Shown here piece by piece: positions 8,579-16,624 of a stretch of 64,000 nt of DNA (its first letter is position 1; every line of letters starts with the position of its first letter). The translations under genes and the position numbers were made by a program. The stretch covers positions 18,477 through 82,476 of the forward strand of contig CAHJWI010000015.1 of assembly GCA_903642225.1 (NCBI GenBank), written 5' to 3'. The stretch comes from Acidobacteriaceae bacterium (lineage in GTDB: Bacteria; Acidobacteriota; Terriglobia; Terriglobales; Acidobacteriaceae). The notes below the pieces were generated by a model. The model had not been told where the DNA came from and did no database searches. It saw nothing but the letters and a program-made list of their open reading frames with translations.

Positions 8579-9205
8579 ATGGCCCGCACCGAATCCAACA
8601 TCGATCTGCCACTCGGCTCCACCTGCCCACCCTTTGAACTACTCGACATCCGCACCGGCAAAGCCACGGGCCGCGACGACATCTTCGCCGCTACCGACGA
8701 CCCGGACGGTCGCGGCGGTCTCCTCGTCGCCTTCCTCAGCGTCCACTGCCCCTTCGTCCAGCACATGGAATCCGCCTTCGGCCAGCTCACATCGCAGTTC
8801 GCCGACACCATCGCCACTGTCGCCATCATGTCCAACGACATCGCCGCCTTTCCAGAAGACGGTCCAGACGCAATGCGCGACCAGGCCGCTCGCCTCAGCT
8901 GGACCTTCCCTTACCTGCAGGACGAGGCCCAGGAGACAGCCCGCGAGTTCCATGCCGCCTGCACCCCGGACATCTACCTCTTCGACCGAGACCTAAGTCT
9001 CGTCTACCACGGCCAGTTCGACGAGACCCGCCCTTACCGCGCCAGCGACCAGTCCGCCGGCATCATCAAGGACGACCGCATCCACCAGCCTGCCCACGGC
9101 GCAGACCTCCGCCACGCAATCACCAACATGCTCGCCGGCAAGCCACCCCTGACTACTCAAACACCATGCCTCGGCTGCAACATCAAGCGGCGCGAAGCTC
9201 AATAG
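8579..9205 (+). CDS. Thioredoxin-fold, peroxiredoxin-like protein
   Basis: A 208-residue protein with an AhpC/TSA-like layout: a beta strand LLVAFLSVHCPFVQHM holding the peroxidatic-type Cys, a central DEAQETAREFHAACTPDIYLFD segment ending in the cis-Pro region, and a C-terminal CLGCNIK pair that could act as extra redox or metal Cys. It fits the family annotated as thioredoxin family proteins with an HCPFVKH motif. No signal peptide is present. The ATG at 8579 is the first in-frame Met giving family similarity; the preceding frame runs through the repeat and the upstream gene. Likely thiol peroxidase or reductase; substrate unknown. Confidence 0.82.
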   Translation: MARTESNIDLPLGSTCPPFELLDIRTGKATGRDDIFAATDDPDGRGGLLVAFLSVHCPFVQHMESAFGQLTSQFADTIATVAIMSNDIAAFPEDGPDAMRDQAARLSWTFPYLQDEAQETAREFHAACTPDIYLFDRDLSLVYHGQFDETRPYRASDQSAGIIKDDRIHQPAHGADLRHAITNMLAGKPPLTTQTPCLGCNIKRREAQ

Positions 9206-9236
9206 TTCCGCACACAGGCCATCGTCACTGGAACGC

Positions 9237-9767
9237 CTAGCGGTTCCCCACCGGCCGATTGTCCGCCCACTCGTCCGCCACCACCCCAATGTTGCTCAAC
9301 GTATCGATCGCGCCCTCAATATTCCGTCGCAACGCCGGCCGGGCCGCTGCCGGTGCGTCATGCGCTTCTTCAATCGCAACCACGCGCCCATAGGGCCACG
9401 CATCCCGCGGAATCGCATTCAGTGCCTCTGCAATGTTCTTCGGATCCACGTTCAACACCTGCACCCGCGCCGCCTGCGGACGCAGCATCGTTCCCTTGCC
9501 CAGGTCGCTCGGGTTGGCATCGGCCATCAGCACATGCACGCTGATCATTTTTTCCTGCACCGTCAGCCACGGGTTCTGCCAGTCCTCCATCCGCTGCACG
9601 TTCAGGTACAAGTGCTTGCTGGGCGGAGGAATCTTTTGAAGATCCTGGCGTGCAGAATCAATCTGCTGCGCATGCTCCAGGCGCACGGCAGCACTGTCAG
9701 CCGGCGCTTCCTTGCAACCGCAAAGCAGAACAGGAACAGCTAAAAGAAGGGGAGATAAACCGAACAT
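9237..9767 (-). CDS. Lipoprotein of unknown function
   Basis: The 176-residue product starts with a signal peptide ending in a LCGC lipobox, so it is predicted to be lipid-anchored. The mature part is soluble, about 155 residues, with a helical start (Gln/Asp-rich), a central block QNPWLTVQEKMISVHVLMAD and later an RDAWPYGRVVAIEE strand. I recognise no domain. The ATG at 9767 is chosen over an upstream start because it places the signal peptide at the terminus. It is divergent from ribH with about 90 bp between the starts. Confidence 0.72.
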   Translation of the reverse strand: MFGLSPLLLAVPVLLCGCKEAPADSAAVRLEHAQQIDSARQDLQKIPPPSKHLYLNVQRMEDWQNPWLTVQEKMISVHVLMADANPSDLGKGTMLRPQAARVQVLNVDPKNIAEALNAIPRDAWPYGRVVAIEEAHDAPAAARPALRRNIEGAIDTLSNIGVVADEWADNRPVGNR

Positions 9768-9860
9768 ACGCACATCCGCAAGAATACCAAGCGCCCGCCA
9801 TCGGTCGCATGGAATCTGCAGGTAAACCGCGCAGATTCCCCGCAACAGTAGAATTGACTC

Positions 9861-10868
9861 ATGATCAAGGGAGTAACAACAGTAAGGCCGGTCGCATCAG
9901 CTGCGGAGTGGGAGCGAGCCGGAACGCTCTTCCGCGACCTCGGCTTCGAGCCCGGCAAGGGCTGGAACGACGGCGAAGGCACAGGCGCAGCCTTCCTCGC
10001 ACCGCTCGCAAATCTTGAGTTCGTCACCGGCCGCCTTCCAGCAGTGCCGGCAACGCTGATTGAGGTCACACAACTCGACACAGTGCACGCCATTGTAGAA
10101 AAATGGCTGGCTTCCGGCCCGGAGGCAGCAACGGCAGCTCCGATTTCCGCAACCCATTGGAAGTCCCGCATGTTTACCGCTGAGATTGCCGGCGAAAGCT
10201 TCGGCTTCTGGGAACGCGACGATGTTCTCGCAGGCCGGCCCGCCGCCATCGAGGGCGACCTCTCCGCTGCTGGCATGCGCTTCGGCATCGTCGTCGCCCG
10301 CTGGAACGCCGTCATCACCGACCGCCTGCTGCAAGGCTCACTCGACGGCATCCTGCGCTCCGGCGGCAAGCGTGACGACATTCAAATCGTCCGCGTCTCC
10401 GGCGCCTGGGAGATCCCCAACGCCGCTCGCATGCTCGCCGACCTTCGTCGCGACGACGGCCTGCGAAAGTTCGACGCCATCATCACCCTCGGCTGCCTTC
10501 TGCGCGGTGAAACTGCCCACTACGAAGCCATCTACAACGAGGCGGCTCGCGGCATCGGCCAAAGTCAGCAGGAAACGGGCATACCCCACGCATTTGGCGT
10601 ACTTACGTGCGAAACCCTCGAGCAGGCGTTGGACCGTGCCGGCGTAAAGGCTGGGAACAAAGGATTTGAAGCCGCCATAGCCGCTGTGGAAATGGTCAGC
10701 ATCGCCCGCAAACTCGGCGTAGCAGAAGGCCATGCCGGCAGCGCCGTCACCGCCGCCAAAGCCGTCACCGACCAGCTTATCGCTGAAGGCGCACTGCAAC
10801 AACCAGCCGCGGCCACCACTCCCGAAGCAGAATTGGCCGACGCCCTCGTAGAACAGGCAGGCCTCTAA
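9861..10868 (+). CDS. ribH: 6,7-dimethyl-8-ribityllumazine synthase with N-terminal extra domain
   Basis: The C-terminal part from about residue 128 is lumazine synthase: FGIVVARWNAVITDRLLQG, VRVSGAWEIPNAARMLA, TLGCLLRGETAHYEAI (with the catalytic His), and IPHAFGVLTCETLEQALDRAG. It makes the riboflavin precursor from 5-amino-6-ribitylaminouracil and dihydroxybutanone phosphate. Residues 1-125 have no counterpart in ordinary RibH (about 155 residues); the pattern AGTLFRDLGFEPGKGWN...EFVTGR...EVTQLDTVHAIVEKWL resembles half a glyoxalase/VOC domain, so this is a fusion. nusB starts directly at the stop codon, giving a ribH-nusB unit. Confidence 0.93.
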   Translation: MIKGVTTVRPVASAAEWERAGTLFRDLGFEPGKGWNDGEGTGAAFLAPLANLEFVTGRLPAVPATLIEVTQLDTVHAIVEKWLASGPEAATAAPISATHWKSRMFTAEIAGESFGFWERDDVLAGRPAAIEGDLSAAGMRFGIVVARWNAVITDRLLQGSLDGILRSGGKRDDIQIVRVSGAWEIPNAARMLADLRRDDGLRKFDAIITLGCLLRGETAHYEAIYNEAARGIGQSQQETGIPHAFGVLTCETLEQALDRAGVKAGNKGFEAAIAAVEMVSIARKLGVAEGHAGSAVTAAKAVTDQLIAEGALQQPAAATTPEAELADALVEQAGL

Positions 10869-11309
10869 GTGGGGGAACGCAGAAAATCTCGTGAACTCGC
10901 AATGCAAATGCTCTACCAGGCCGATCTGGGCAAGCAACAACCGCTCGAGGTACGCCGACTCTTCTGGAAGAGTCGCGAAGATGACGACGGCAAACCCAAC
11001 GTGGAAGCCGACACCCGCGAGTTCGCCGAAGATCTTTTTCGCGTCGCCACCGAGCGGTCTGACGAAGTCGACGACCTAATCGAAAAACACGCCCAAAACT
11101 GGCGTATTGCGCGCATGGCCGCTGTTGACCGCAATCTCCTGCGTATGGCCGTAGCAGAGATGCTGGGCTTCAAAGCGACTCCCCACCCCATCGTGATTAA
11201 CGAAGCGCTGGAGATTGCCCGTCGTTACGCCGCGCCTGAAAGCATCACGTTTCTGAACGGTGTGCTCGATGCGGTAGGCCGTGCTGTATTGGCAGAGCGC
11301 CTGAAATAG
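10869..11309 (+). CDS. nusB: Transcription antitermination factor NusB
   Basis: All-helical RNA-binding factor that works with NusE, NusA and NusG in rRNA antitermination. Family blocks: RKSRELAMQMLYQAD at the start, EFAEDLFRVA, WRIARMAAVDRNLLRMAVAEM and the C-terminal SITFLNGVLDAVGR. At 146 residues it has normal length. GTG start adjoins the ribH stop (TAA-GTG), pointing to coupled translation. A terminator-like hairpin follows at 11334-11357. Confidence 0.95.
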   Translation: MGERRKSRELAMQMLYQADLGKQQPLEVRRLFWKSREDDDGKPNVEADTREFAEDLFRVATERSDEVDDLIEKHAQNWRIARMAAVDRNLLRMAVAEMLGFKATPHPIVINEALEIARRYAAPESITFLNGVLDAVGRAVLAERLK

Positions 11310-11333
11310 TGCGGACGAAGCTCAAACATGACC

Positions 11334-11357
11334 GGCGCAGACCAACAGGTCTGCGCC
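11334..11357. terminator. Bidirectional terminator hairpin
   Basis: Perfect 10-bp stem GGCGCAGACC/GGTCTGCGCC with loop AACA between the convergent nusB and large lipoprotein genes. U-tracts on both sides are weak. Confidence 0.6.
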
Positions 11358-11379
11358 GCTTACTTGTTCACAGCACGTC

Positions 11380-13761
11380 TCACTGGCCGGCAACCAATGC
11401 AGTACGTGGGCGAAGCACGATCAGGTTCGGCACCGCTGTACCGGATGCACTCACGCTCGGCAGTTGCGGATTGATCTGCTTTGTGTCCGTGAGTGTGGCA
11501 AGCGTCAGGTAGTGCAAGAGGTTGTCGCCACTGGTCCCCGCATAAAAGAAGCGGCTGTCGCTCGACAGGGCGCCGGCCACGGCAGCCGTCGCGCCACTTG
11601 CCAGGGGAATTGTGCTCACGGTTCCTGCGCCGGTTGCGGTCGGCCGGTACAGTGCCACCGTTGCTGTTGTGTTCGATTGGCCGGTCGCAGCGGTGTTTGT
11701 GATTACGGCAAGCGACGAATCGGACGCAGGGTATAGGCCAGTTACGGTGCCGGCGGTCAGACCGGTTGCAGCGGTGGTATTGACCGCAGTTGTAAATGCC
11801 GGCGTCGACCCATCCTCCGGACATTCCTGTACGGGCAGACCCGCACCGCCACCCAGCAGCAGATCGTTAATAACTGGTGTCCCATTGACGTTTGCCAGCC
11901 GCACGTCCAGCAGGTGCTTGCCGTCGTTGGTTGCGGCCAAGCGGTCTACAACTGCTGCGGACAACGTCGTATTCGACGCCTGCGGATAGTAGTCCGTTGT
12001 TGCCATAACTGTGTTCGGGCAGTAGCTGCGACCGTTGACAGACGTCGTCGTTCCCACGAACGCACCCACCGCAGGGATCGCCGCGACCACATCATCAATG
12101 GCGCCCGCCGCGGAAAGATCGTACTGGTGCCAGCTTGTCAGCGTGGAGTACACGAGCAGGTGATTATCTGAGGTGATGACGTACACCGCCGTCCCGTCCG
12201 GGGTAAACGCCGCGCGAGTCCCGACACCAGCAAAAGAGGTATTAACAACACCAGTGGATGCTGTCACCAGCGATACCGTATTCCGCAGAGGATCGGTAAC
12301 GATCACCTGCGTGCTGCTCGGCGACGCGGCAAGTACCTGTCCTTGCAGAGCAATGTTGGTGCTGGTGACGCTGTTCCCCGCCGTAGAAAAGGTCATAAGC
12401 CCGTTTGCCGATCCCAAAAAGATCGACGTCCCGTTTTGCGTAAGCACCATGCTGTTCGGCACGAAGGGCAGCCGGGTCGGTGTGGGAATCGTACCCGCCG
12501 TAAGATCGATCGGCAGCAGGTAGAGAGAATCCGTACTGGCTACCCATATCAGGGAGCTGCTTGTTCCTGGTGTGGTGACGGCGATGTTGTTGGAGCTTAC
12601 AGGTTTTCCGTTGCCTGACGGCGACCCATTCGGGTAACGACCGATGGAAGCGATGGGCGCTGGATTGCAGGAAGGCGGCAGGCACAGCGCGTTCACACCC
12701 GCGCCTCCGGCAAATACCGGGATGATGCCACCGGAACTCGCAATCGTCGTCACAGGATTTGTGGAGTTATACGTCAGGGCCAGACCTGTGATGGTCACGT
12801 TCTTGGTGTCGACCACGGTCGCTGTAATGTTCTCGGTGCTGCCGACGTTGACGCTTACGGCGCCGTTCACCGCATTGAGTGTGTTGATGGTGATCGACTT
12901 GGGCGGGCACACTGACACGATGCCGGCATTCGATGTAGTCGTCGGGGTGGAGCTATCCACGCCACCAAGAGCGGCAGTCACAACAGTTGAACCAGGAGCG
13001 GATGCAGTGACGATGCCGCTGCCATCTGTATTGATGGTGACCAGGCCGCCAGTTTGCGCAGTAAAGCGGGCGTGACCCGCGACGTAAGTAATGTTGTTAC
13101 CGGCGACGGTGGCCGGACCATCGTAAAAGCGCGCAACCAGGCGGGCGCTCTGCCCGAACGACAGGCAGTCATTGGGGGAGTAGGCCGGCGTGGAAGTCGC
13201 AATGGGAACAGCGATGCTGGCGTATTGCGGGCAATTCGTTGCCGGATCGTTCGCGCAATCGGTGGAGGCGGCACCGATCTCGATGTCCGTGACAATGGGG
13301 TGCACATAGACAAGCACCTGGTTACTGCCTACGCCATTTGCGGTTGCAGTGACCGTGGCGACGCCGGACTTCCCGGTGGCATTGCACGTGGTGTAATCCG
13401 CTATGTTTCCCGGCGAGTTGCGGTTCCACAAACCGGCGCACAGGCCTCCTGAAGGATTTATATCTAGAATGCCGTTGGTCGCGGCGTCCCCAGCGGAGTA
13501 GACAATCCTGGAGATGGCGACAGCGCTGCCTTTGCAGTCCGTCGCGGTGGGCGAATTCAGCGTGGCAGTTTGTGTGTAGCTGAGGCTAATGTCGCCGGTT
13601 TGCGGCTGAAGTGTGACCGTGGCTACTTGGCCGAGGCGTGGACCGCTGGACCCGCTGCAATAGGTACCGGCCGCAGAAGACGACCCGCCACAACCCACAA
13701 GACTGATGCCGAAGGGGACTGCACAAAATAGAAGAGCGACTAGGGTGAAGATGCGACGCAA
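11380..13761 (-). CDS. Large Ig-like / beta-propeller lipoprotein
   Basis: A 793-residue exported protein. The signal peptide ends in LVGCGG, a lipobox. The first half has Thr/Ser-rich beta domains of the bacterial Ig type (SITINTLNAVNGAVSVNVGSTENITATV). The second half shows repeats of the YVTN/YncE propeller style: WVASTDSLYLLPID, NSMVLTQNGTSIFLGS, AAFTPDGTAVYVITSD and SSDSRFFYAGTSG. Acidobacterial genomes often hold such surface or periplasmic proteins of unknown use; binding or adhesion is only inferred. The start is TTG 13761 because GGGGAGGA stands six bases upstream; a longer frame from 13797 has no such site. Confidence 0.78.
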   Translation of the reverse strand: MRRIFTLVALLFCAVPFGISLVGCGGSSSAAGTYCSGSSGPRLGQVATVTLQPQTGDISLSYTQTATLNSPTATDCKGSAVAISRIVYSAGDAATNGILDINPSGGLCAGLWNRNSPGNIADYTTCNATGKSGVATVTATANGVGSNQVLVYVHPIVTDIEIGAASTDCANDPATNCPQYASIAVPIATSTPAYSPNDCLSFGQSARLVARFYDGPATVAGNNITYVAGHARFTAQTGGLVTINTDGSGIVTASAPGSTVVTAALGGVDSSTPTTTSNAGIVSVCPPKSITINTLNAVNGAVSVNVGSTENITATVVDTKNVTITGLALTYNSTNPVTTIASSGGIIPVFAGGAGVNALCLPPSCNPAPIASIGRYPNGSPSGNGKPVSSNNIAVTTPGTSSSLIWVASTDSLYLLPIDLTAGTIPTPTRLPFVPNSMVLTQNGTSIFLGSANGLMTFSTAGNSVTSTNIALQGQVLAASPSSTQVIVTDPLRNTVSLVTASTGVVNTSFAGVGTRAAFTPDGTAVYVITSDNHLLVYSTLTSWHQYDLSAAGAIDDVVAAIPAVGAFVGTTTSVNGRSYCPNTVMATTDYYPQASNTTLSAAVVDRLAATNDGKHLLDVRLANVNGTPVINDLLLGGGAGLPVQECPEDGSTPAFTTAVNTTAATGLTAGTVTGLYPASDSSLAVITNTAATGQSNTTATVALYRPTATGAGTVSTIPLASGATAAVAGALSSDSRFFYAGTSGDNLLHYLTLATLTDTKQINPQLPSVSASGTAVPNLIVLRPRTALVAGQ

Positions 13762-13906
13762 GAAAATCCTCCCCGCAGCGTGGGCCACGTGGGGCACCGG
13801 CTACGGTCTGTTCGGGGTCTGTGTGTGGGACGAGACCGATCCGGAAAAGTCTTTTCACAGTGTAGTGGGCTGGGCAGCGGGGAACAAGTCGCGCGCTGCC
13901 AAACCC

Positions 13907-13935
13907 TTGCCTGCCCCGCCTGCTAGGCGTACACT
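13907..13935 (+). promoter_or_regulatory. Sigma-70-like promoter of the rimP-nusA-infB operon
   Basis: TTGCCT, a 17-base spacer and TACACT, about 120 bases upstream of the rimP start. Spacing is ideal. The transcript would begin near 13942 and carry the leader hairpin at 13995-14020. Confidence 0.55.
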
Positions 13936-13994
13936 TCGGCTGTGAGCAAAGTTCTTCCCCGTGCTGTGCACCATGCAGCGGGTCGAAGCAACTG

Positions 13995-14020
13995 GGTGGG
14001 CGAGAGCCCGCCTTTTCTTT
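13995..14020 (+). promoter_or_regulatory. Leader hairpin with U-rich tail (attenuator-like)
   Basis: GGTGGGC-GAGA-GCCCGCC (one G-U pair) is followed directly by TTTTCTTT in the rimP leader. The layout is that of an intrinsic terminator in a 5' leader. rimP-nusA operons of other bacteria carry similar leader hairpins, so autoregulation by NusA is a reasonable inference. Confidence 0.6.
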
Positions 14021-14057
14021 GCGTCATTTCCACCTTCAGAAGGCAGGGCTCGGCACC

Positions 14058-14642
14058 ATGGCAGTAGCAATCGACGCAATCCGTGCAGTGGCTGACCGGA
14101 TCGCTGCGCGCCAGGGGCTCGACGTTGTCGACGTGGAGTTCACTGGTGCAGGCAAGACCCGGGCATTGCGCGTGTTTTTGGAAAAAGACGCAGCCGGGCG
14201 AGAAGATCTTAAAAAGCGTGCCGCCGACGATAGTACCGGCCTGCCTACGGGCGTTCCTGTGGAGGCGCTGAGCGGCGTAACCCATGAAGACTGCGCCACG
14301 TTTGCTGTCGACTTCAGCACAGTGATCGACGTGGAGGAGTTGATTCCCGGCACGGCGGAATACACGCTTGAGGTATCTTCGCCGGGCATCGAACGCAGCC
14401 TGTTCAAGGCGGCGGACTATGAGCGTTTTACCGGCTTCCTTGTGGAGTTGAAGACATTTCAGCCCTTCCACGGGTCCAAGAAGAACATTGGGCGCATGAC
14501 CTTTGCCGATGGGCAGGTGAGCCTGGATCTGGCTGCGGTGAAGCCGAAAGGCCGAAAGAAGAAGGGTGCAGAGACGCCTGCAGACACCATGACCGTACCG
14601 CTGAAGGATATCGAAAAGGCTCACCTGGTCGCAGAAATCTAA
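14058..14642 (+). CDS. rimP: Ribosome maturation factor RimP
   Basis: Assists 30S subunit assembly. The protein (194 residues) has the family layout: N-terminal DAIRAVADRIAARQGLDVVDVEF, the central EDCATFAVDFSTVIDVEELIPGTAEYTLEVSSPGIERSLFKAADYERF block, and a C-terminal SH3-like barrel. A low-complexity insert (KGRKKKGAETPADT) is in the C-terminal domain. ATG 14058 is preferred to the upstream ATG-like start at 14019, which lies in the leader; AAGGCAGGG is upstream. First gene of the rimP-nusA-infB operon. Confidence 0.92.
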   Translation: MAVAIDAIRAVADRIAARQGLDVVDVEFTGAGKTRALRVFLEKDAAGREDLKKRAADDSTGLPTGVPVEALSGVTHEDCATFAVDFSTVIDVEELIPGTAEYTLEVSSPGIERSLFKAADYERFTGFLVELKTFQPFHGSKKNIGRMTFADGQVSLDLAAVKPKGRKKKGAETPADTMTVPLKDIEKAHLVAEI

Positions 14643-14713
14643 GCGGAACTTTGCGGAACACCGAAAACACAGCAACATTCGCGGCAAAAACCCGCATGCA
14701 GGAGCAGAACAGA

Positions 14714-16468
14714 ATGGCAAGCGCACTGTACCAGGCAATTGAAACCATGAGCCGCGACAAGGGCATCGACCCGGAGATCGTGGTTGGCGCTGTTGAAGAT
14801 GCCATCGCGCTGGCGACGCGCAAGTACTACAAGACGGCAACCAACATGCGCGGCGAGTTCGACAAGGAGACCGGCGAGATCCGTGCCTATGAGTACAAGA
14901 CTGTGGTGGAGCCAACGGAAGAAGAGCCGCTGGACCCGGAGAATCACCTGACCCTGGATGAAGCCAAAGAAATGGCCGGCGAGGTTGAGATCGGCTCGGA
15001 ACTGCGCTTTTACAAGGACACGTCACCCCTTGGCCGGATTGCCGCACAGATGGCCAAGCAGGTCATCTTTCAGAAGGTGCGCGAGGCCGAGCGCGATACC
15101 GTGTTCAACGAATATGCCCACCGTGTCGGCGAAATTATCAATGCCACGGTCAAGCGCATTGAGCCGATGGACGTGATTTTTGACCTGGGCAAGGCGGAAG
15201 CGCGCATGCCCAAGCGCGAGCAGAGCCGGCTGGAGCAGTTCTCCGTCGGTGAGCGCATCCGTGTGGCGCTGGTGCGGGTAGACCGTGCGGCGAAGGGACC
15301 ACAGGTCATTGTCAGTCGCGCCGCGCCGTCGCTGGTGCAGACGCTGTTCCAAAGTGAGGTCCCGGAGATCTACGACGGAACGGTTTCCATCCGCGCCATT
15401 GCGCGCGAAGCCGGCGAACGTACCAAAATTGCTGTCATCTCCCGCGACAAGGATGTCGACCCGGTAGGTGCATGCGTCGGCATGAAGGGGATGCGGGTGC
15501 AGAACATCATTCGCGAACTGCGCGGCGAGAAGATCGACATCATCGAATACTCGGAAGAGATCACGACCTTTGCGGAGAAGGCACTGCAGCCGGCCAAGGT
15601 TTCCCGCGTGTCCATTACTGACCTGGGCGAAAAGCAGCTTGAGGTGATCGTCGACGACACTCAGCTTTCGCTTGCGATTGGCAAAAAGGGCCAGAACGTG
15701 CGGCTTGCGGCCAAGCTGCTGGGCTGGAAGATCGACATCAAGAGCGAGGAAGAGAAGCGCCAGGAGGTCGAGAATGCGATGCAGGCGCTGTCTGGTGGGC
15801 CGACAACGCCGATCGAGCAGGTAACGGAGCTCGGCGAGTCTGTGCTGGAGAAGCTGATCGCTGCAGGCATCACTACGGTCGAGCACCTGGCCGATATGAC
15901 TGCGGAAGAGCTGGGCGAGGTTCCGGGAATTGGTGAGAAGTCTGTGGAGAAGATCTCCACTGCCGTCCGTCACTACTTCGGCCAGTACGAAGAAGGCGAA
16001 GCGCGGCCTGCGCAACCTGTAAGCGAGCTGGCTGCGACGCTGGATGACAATACCGCATCTGACACTTCAGTGGCGCACGACGAGCCTACCGAAGCGGACG
16101 GCAAGGCGTATGAGGGCGAAGCTGCTGAAGAACCGATGGAAGGCGACGTTCTGCTGCTGGCAGCAGATGCAAACGAGTTAACGGACGCGGATGAGAGCGA
16201 TCTGACTGAGAGGAGTTCCATGAGCAAAACGACTGAACAGATTTTGTCGGAGCAGGCAGGTATGGGGCAGGAGGCCGTCGAAGTGGACGAGTCCGCCGAT
16301 GACTTGATTGCACGCGAAGACGCGGAAAGCCAGGTCGACGGTTTCGGCAGTGATGCCGATATTCGCGAGGCCGGCATCGAGATGGACAACCAAACAATGG
16401 AAGACTTGGCCGCACAGGCTGGCGAAACGTCTACGGAAACGATCGATCCGGACGAGAACCTTGGTTAA
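14714..16468 (+). CDS. nusA: Transcription termination/antitermination factor NusA
   Basis: RNA polymerase-binding factor that controls pausing, termination and antitermination. Domains in order: N-terminal polymerase-binding region (about residues 1-125), S1 domain (from about 130), two KH domains (SRAAPSLVQTLF; VGMKGMRVQNIIRELRGEKIDI; SLAIGKKGQNVRLAAKLLGWKIDI), and a helix-hairpin-helix (VPGIGEKSVEKI). A further ~135 acidic Glu/Asp-rich residues close the protein; they are unusual but common in this phylum's style (inference). ATG 14714 has AGGAG nine bases upstream; upstream Met codons lack it. The ylxR and ribosomal L7Ae genes often found between nusA and infB are absent. Confidence 0.96.
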   Translation: MASALYQAIETMSRDKGIDPEIVVGAVEDAIALATRKYYKTATNMRGEFDKETGEIRAYEYKTVVEPTEEEPLDPENHLTLDEAKEMAGEVEIGSELRFYKDTSPLGRIAAQMAKQVIFQKVREAERDTVFNEYAHRVGEIINATVKRIEPMDVIFDLGKAEARMPKREQSRLEQFSVGERIRVALVRVDRAAKGPQVIVSRAAPSLVQTLFQSEVPEIYDGTVSIRAIAREAGERTKIAVISRDKDVDPVGACVGMKGMRVQNIIRELRGEKIDIIEYSEEITTFAEKALQPAKVSRVSITDLGEKQLEVIVDDTQLSLAIGKKGQNVRLAAKLLGWKIDIKSEEEKRQEVENAMQALSGGPTTPIEQVTELGESVLEKLIAAGITTVEHLADMTAEELGEVPGIGEKSVEKISTAVRHYFGQYEEGEARPAQPVSELAATLDDNTASDTSVAHDEPTEADGKAYEGEAAEEPMEGDVLLLAADANELTDADESDLTERSSMSKTTEQILSEQAGMGQEAVEVDESADDLIAREDAESQVDGFGSDADIREAGIEMDNQTMEDLAAQAGETSTETIDPDENLG

Positions 16469-16624
16469 CCAGGGTTTTCTACCGACGGAACTGGATGTGT
16501 TTGAACGCACAAACAACGTGTTTTCAGGCGATAATCAACAAGCAGGTCAAGCAGCCTCTGCACCGGAAACTTCCATTGGGGTTTTTATGTACAGCTAGGG
16601 GCTCGATGTGGGGACGAGGGCGGA

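Noticed and set aside
9846..9860. FMN riboswitch before ribH
   Set aside because: Only about 90 bases separate the divergent gene starts, and no RFN-type conserved blocks are visible.
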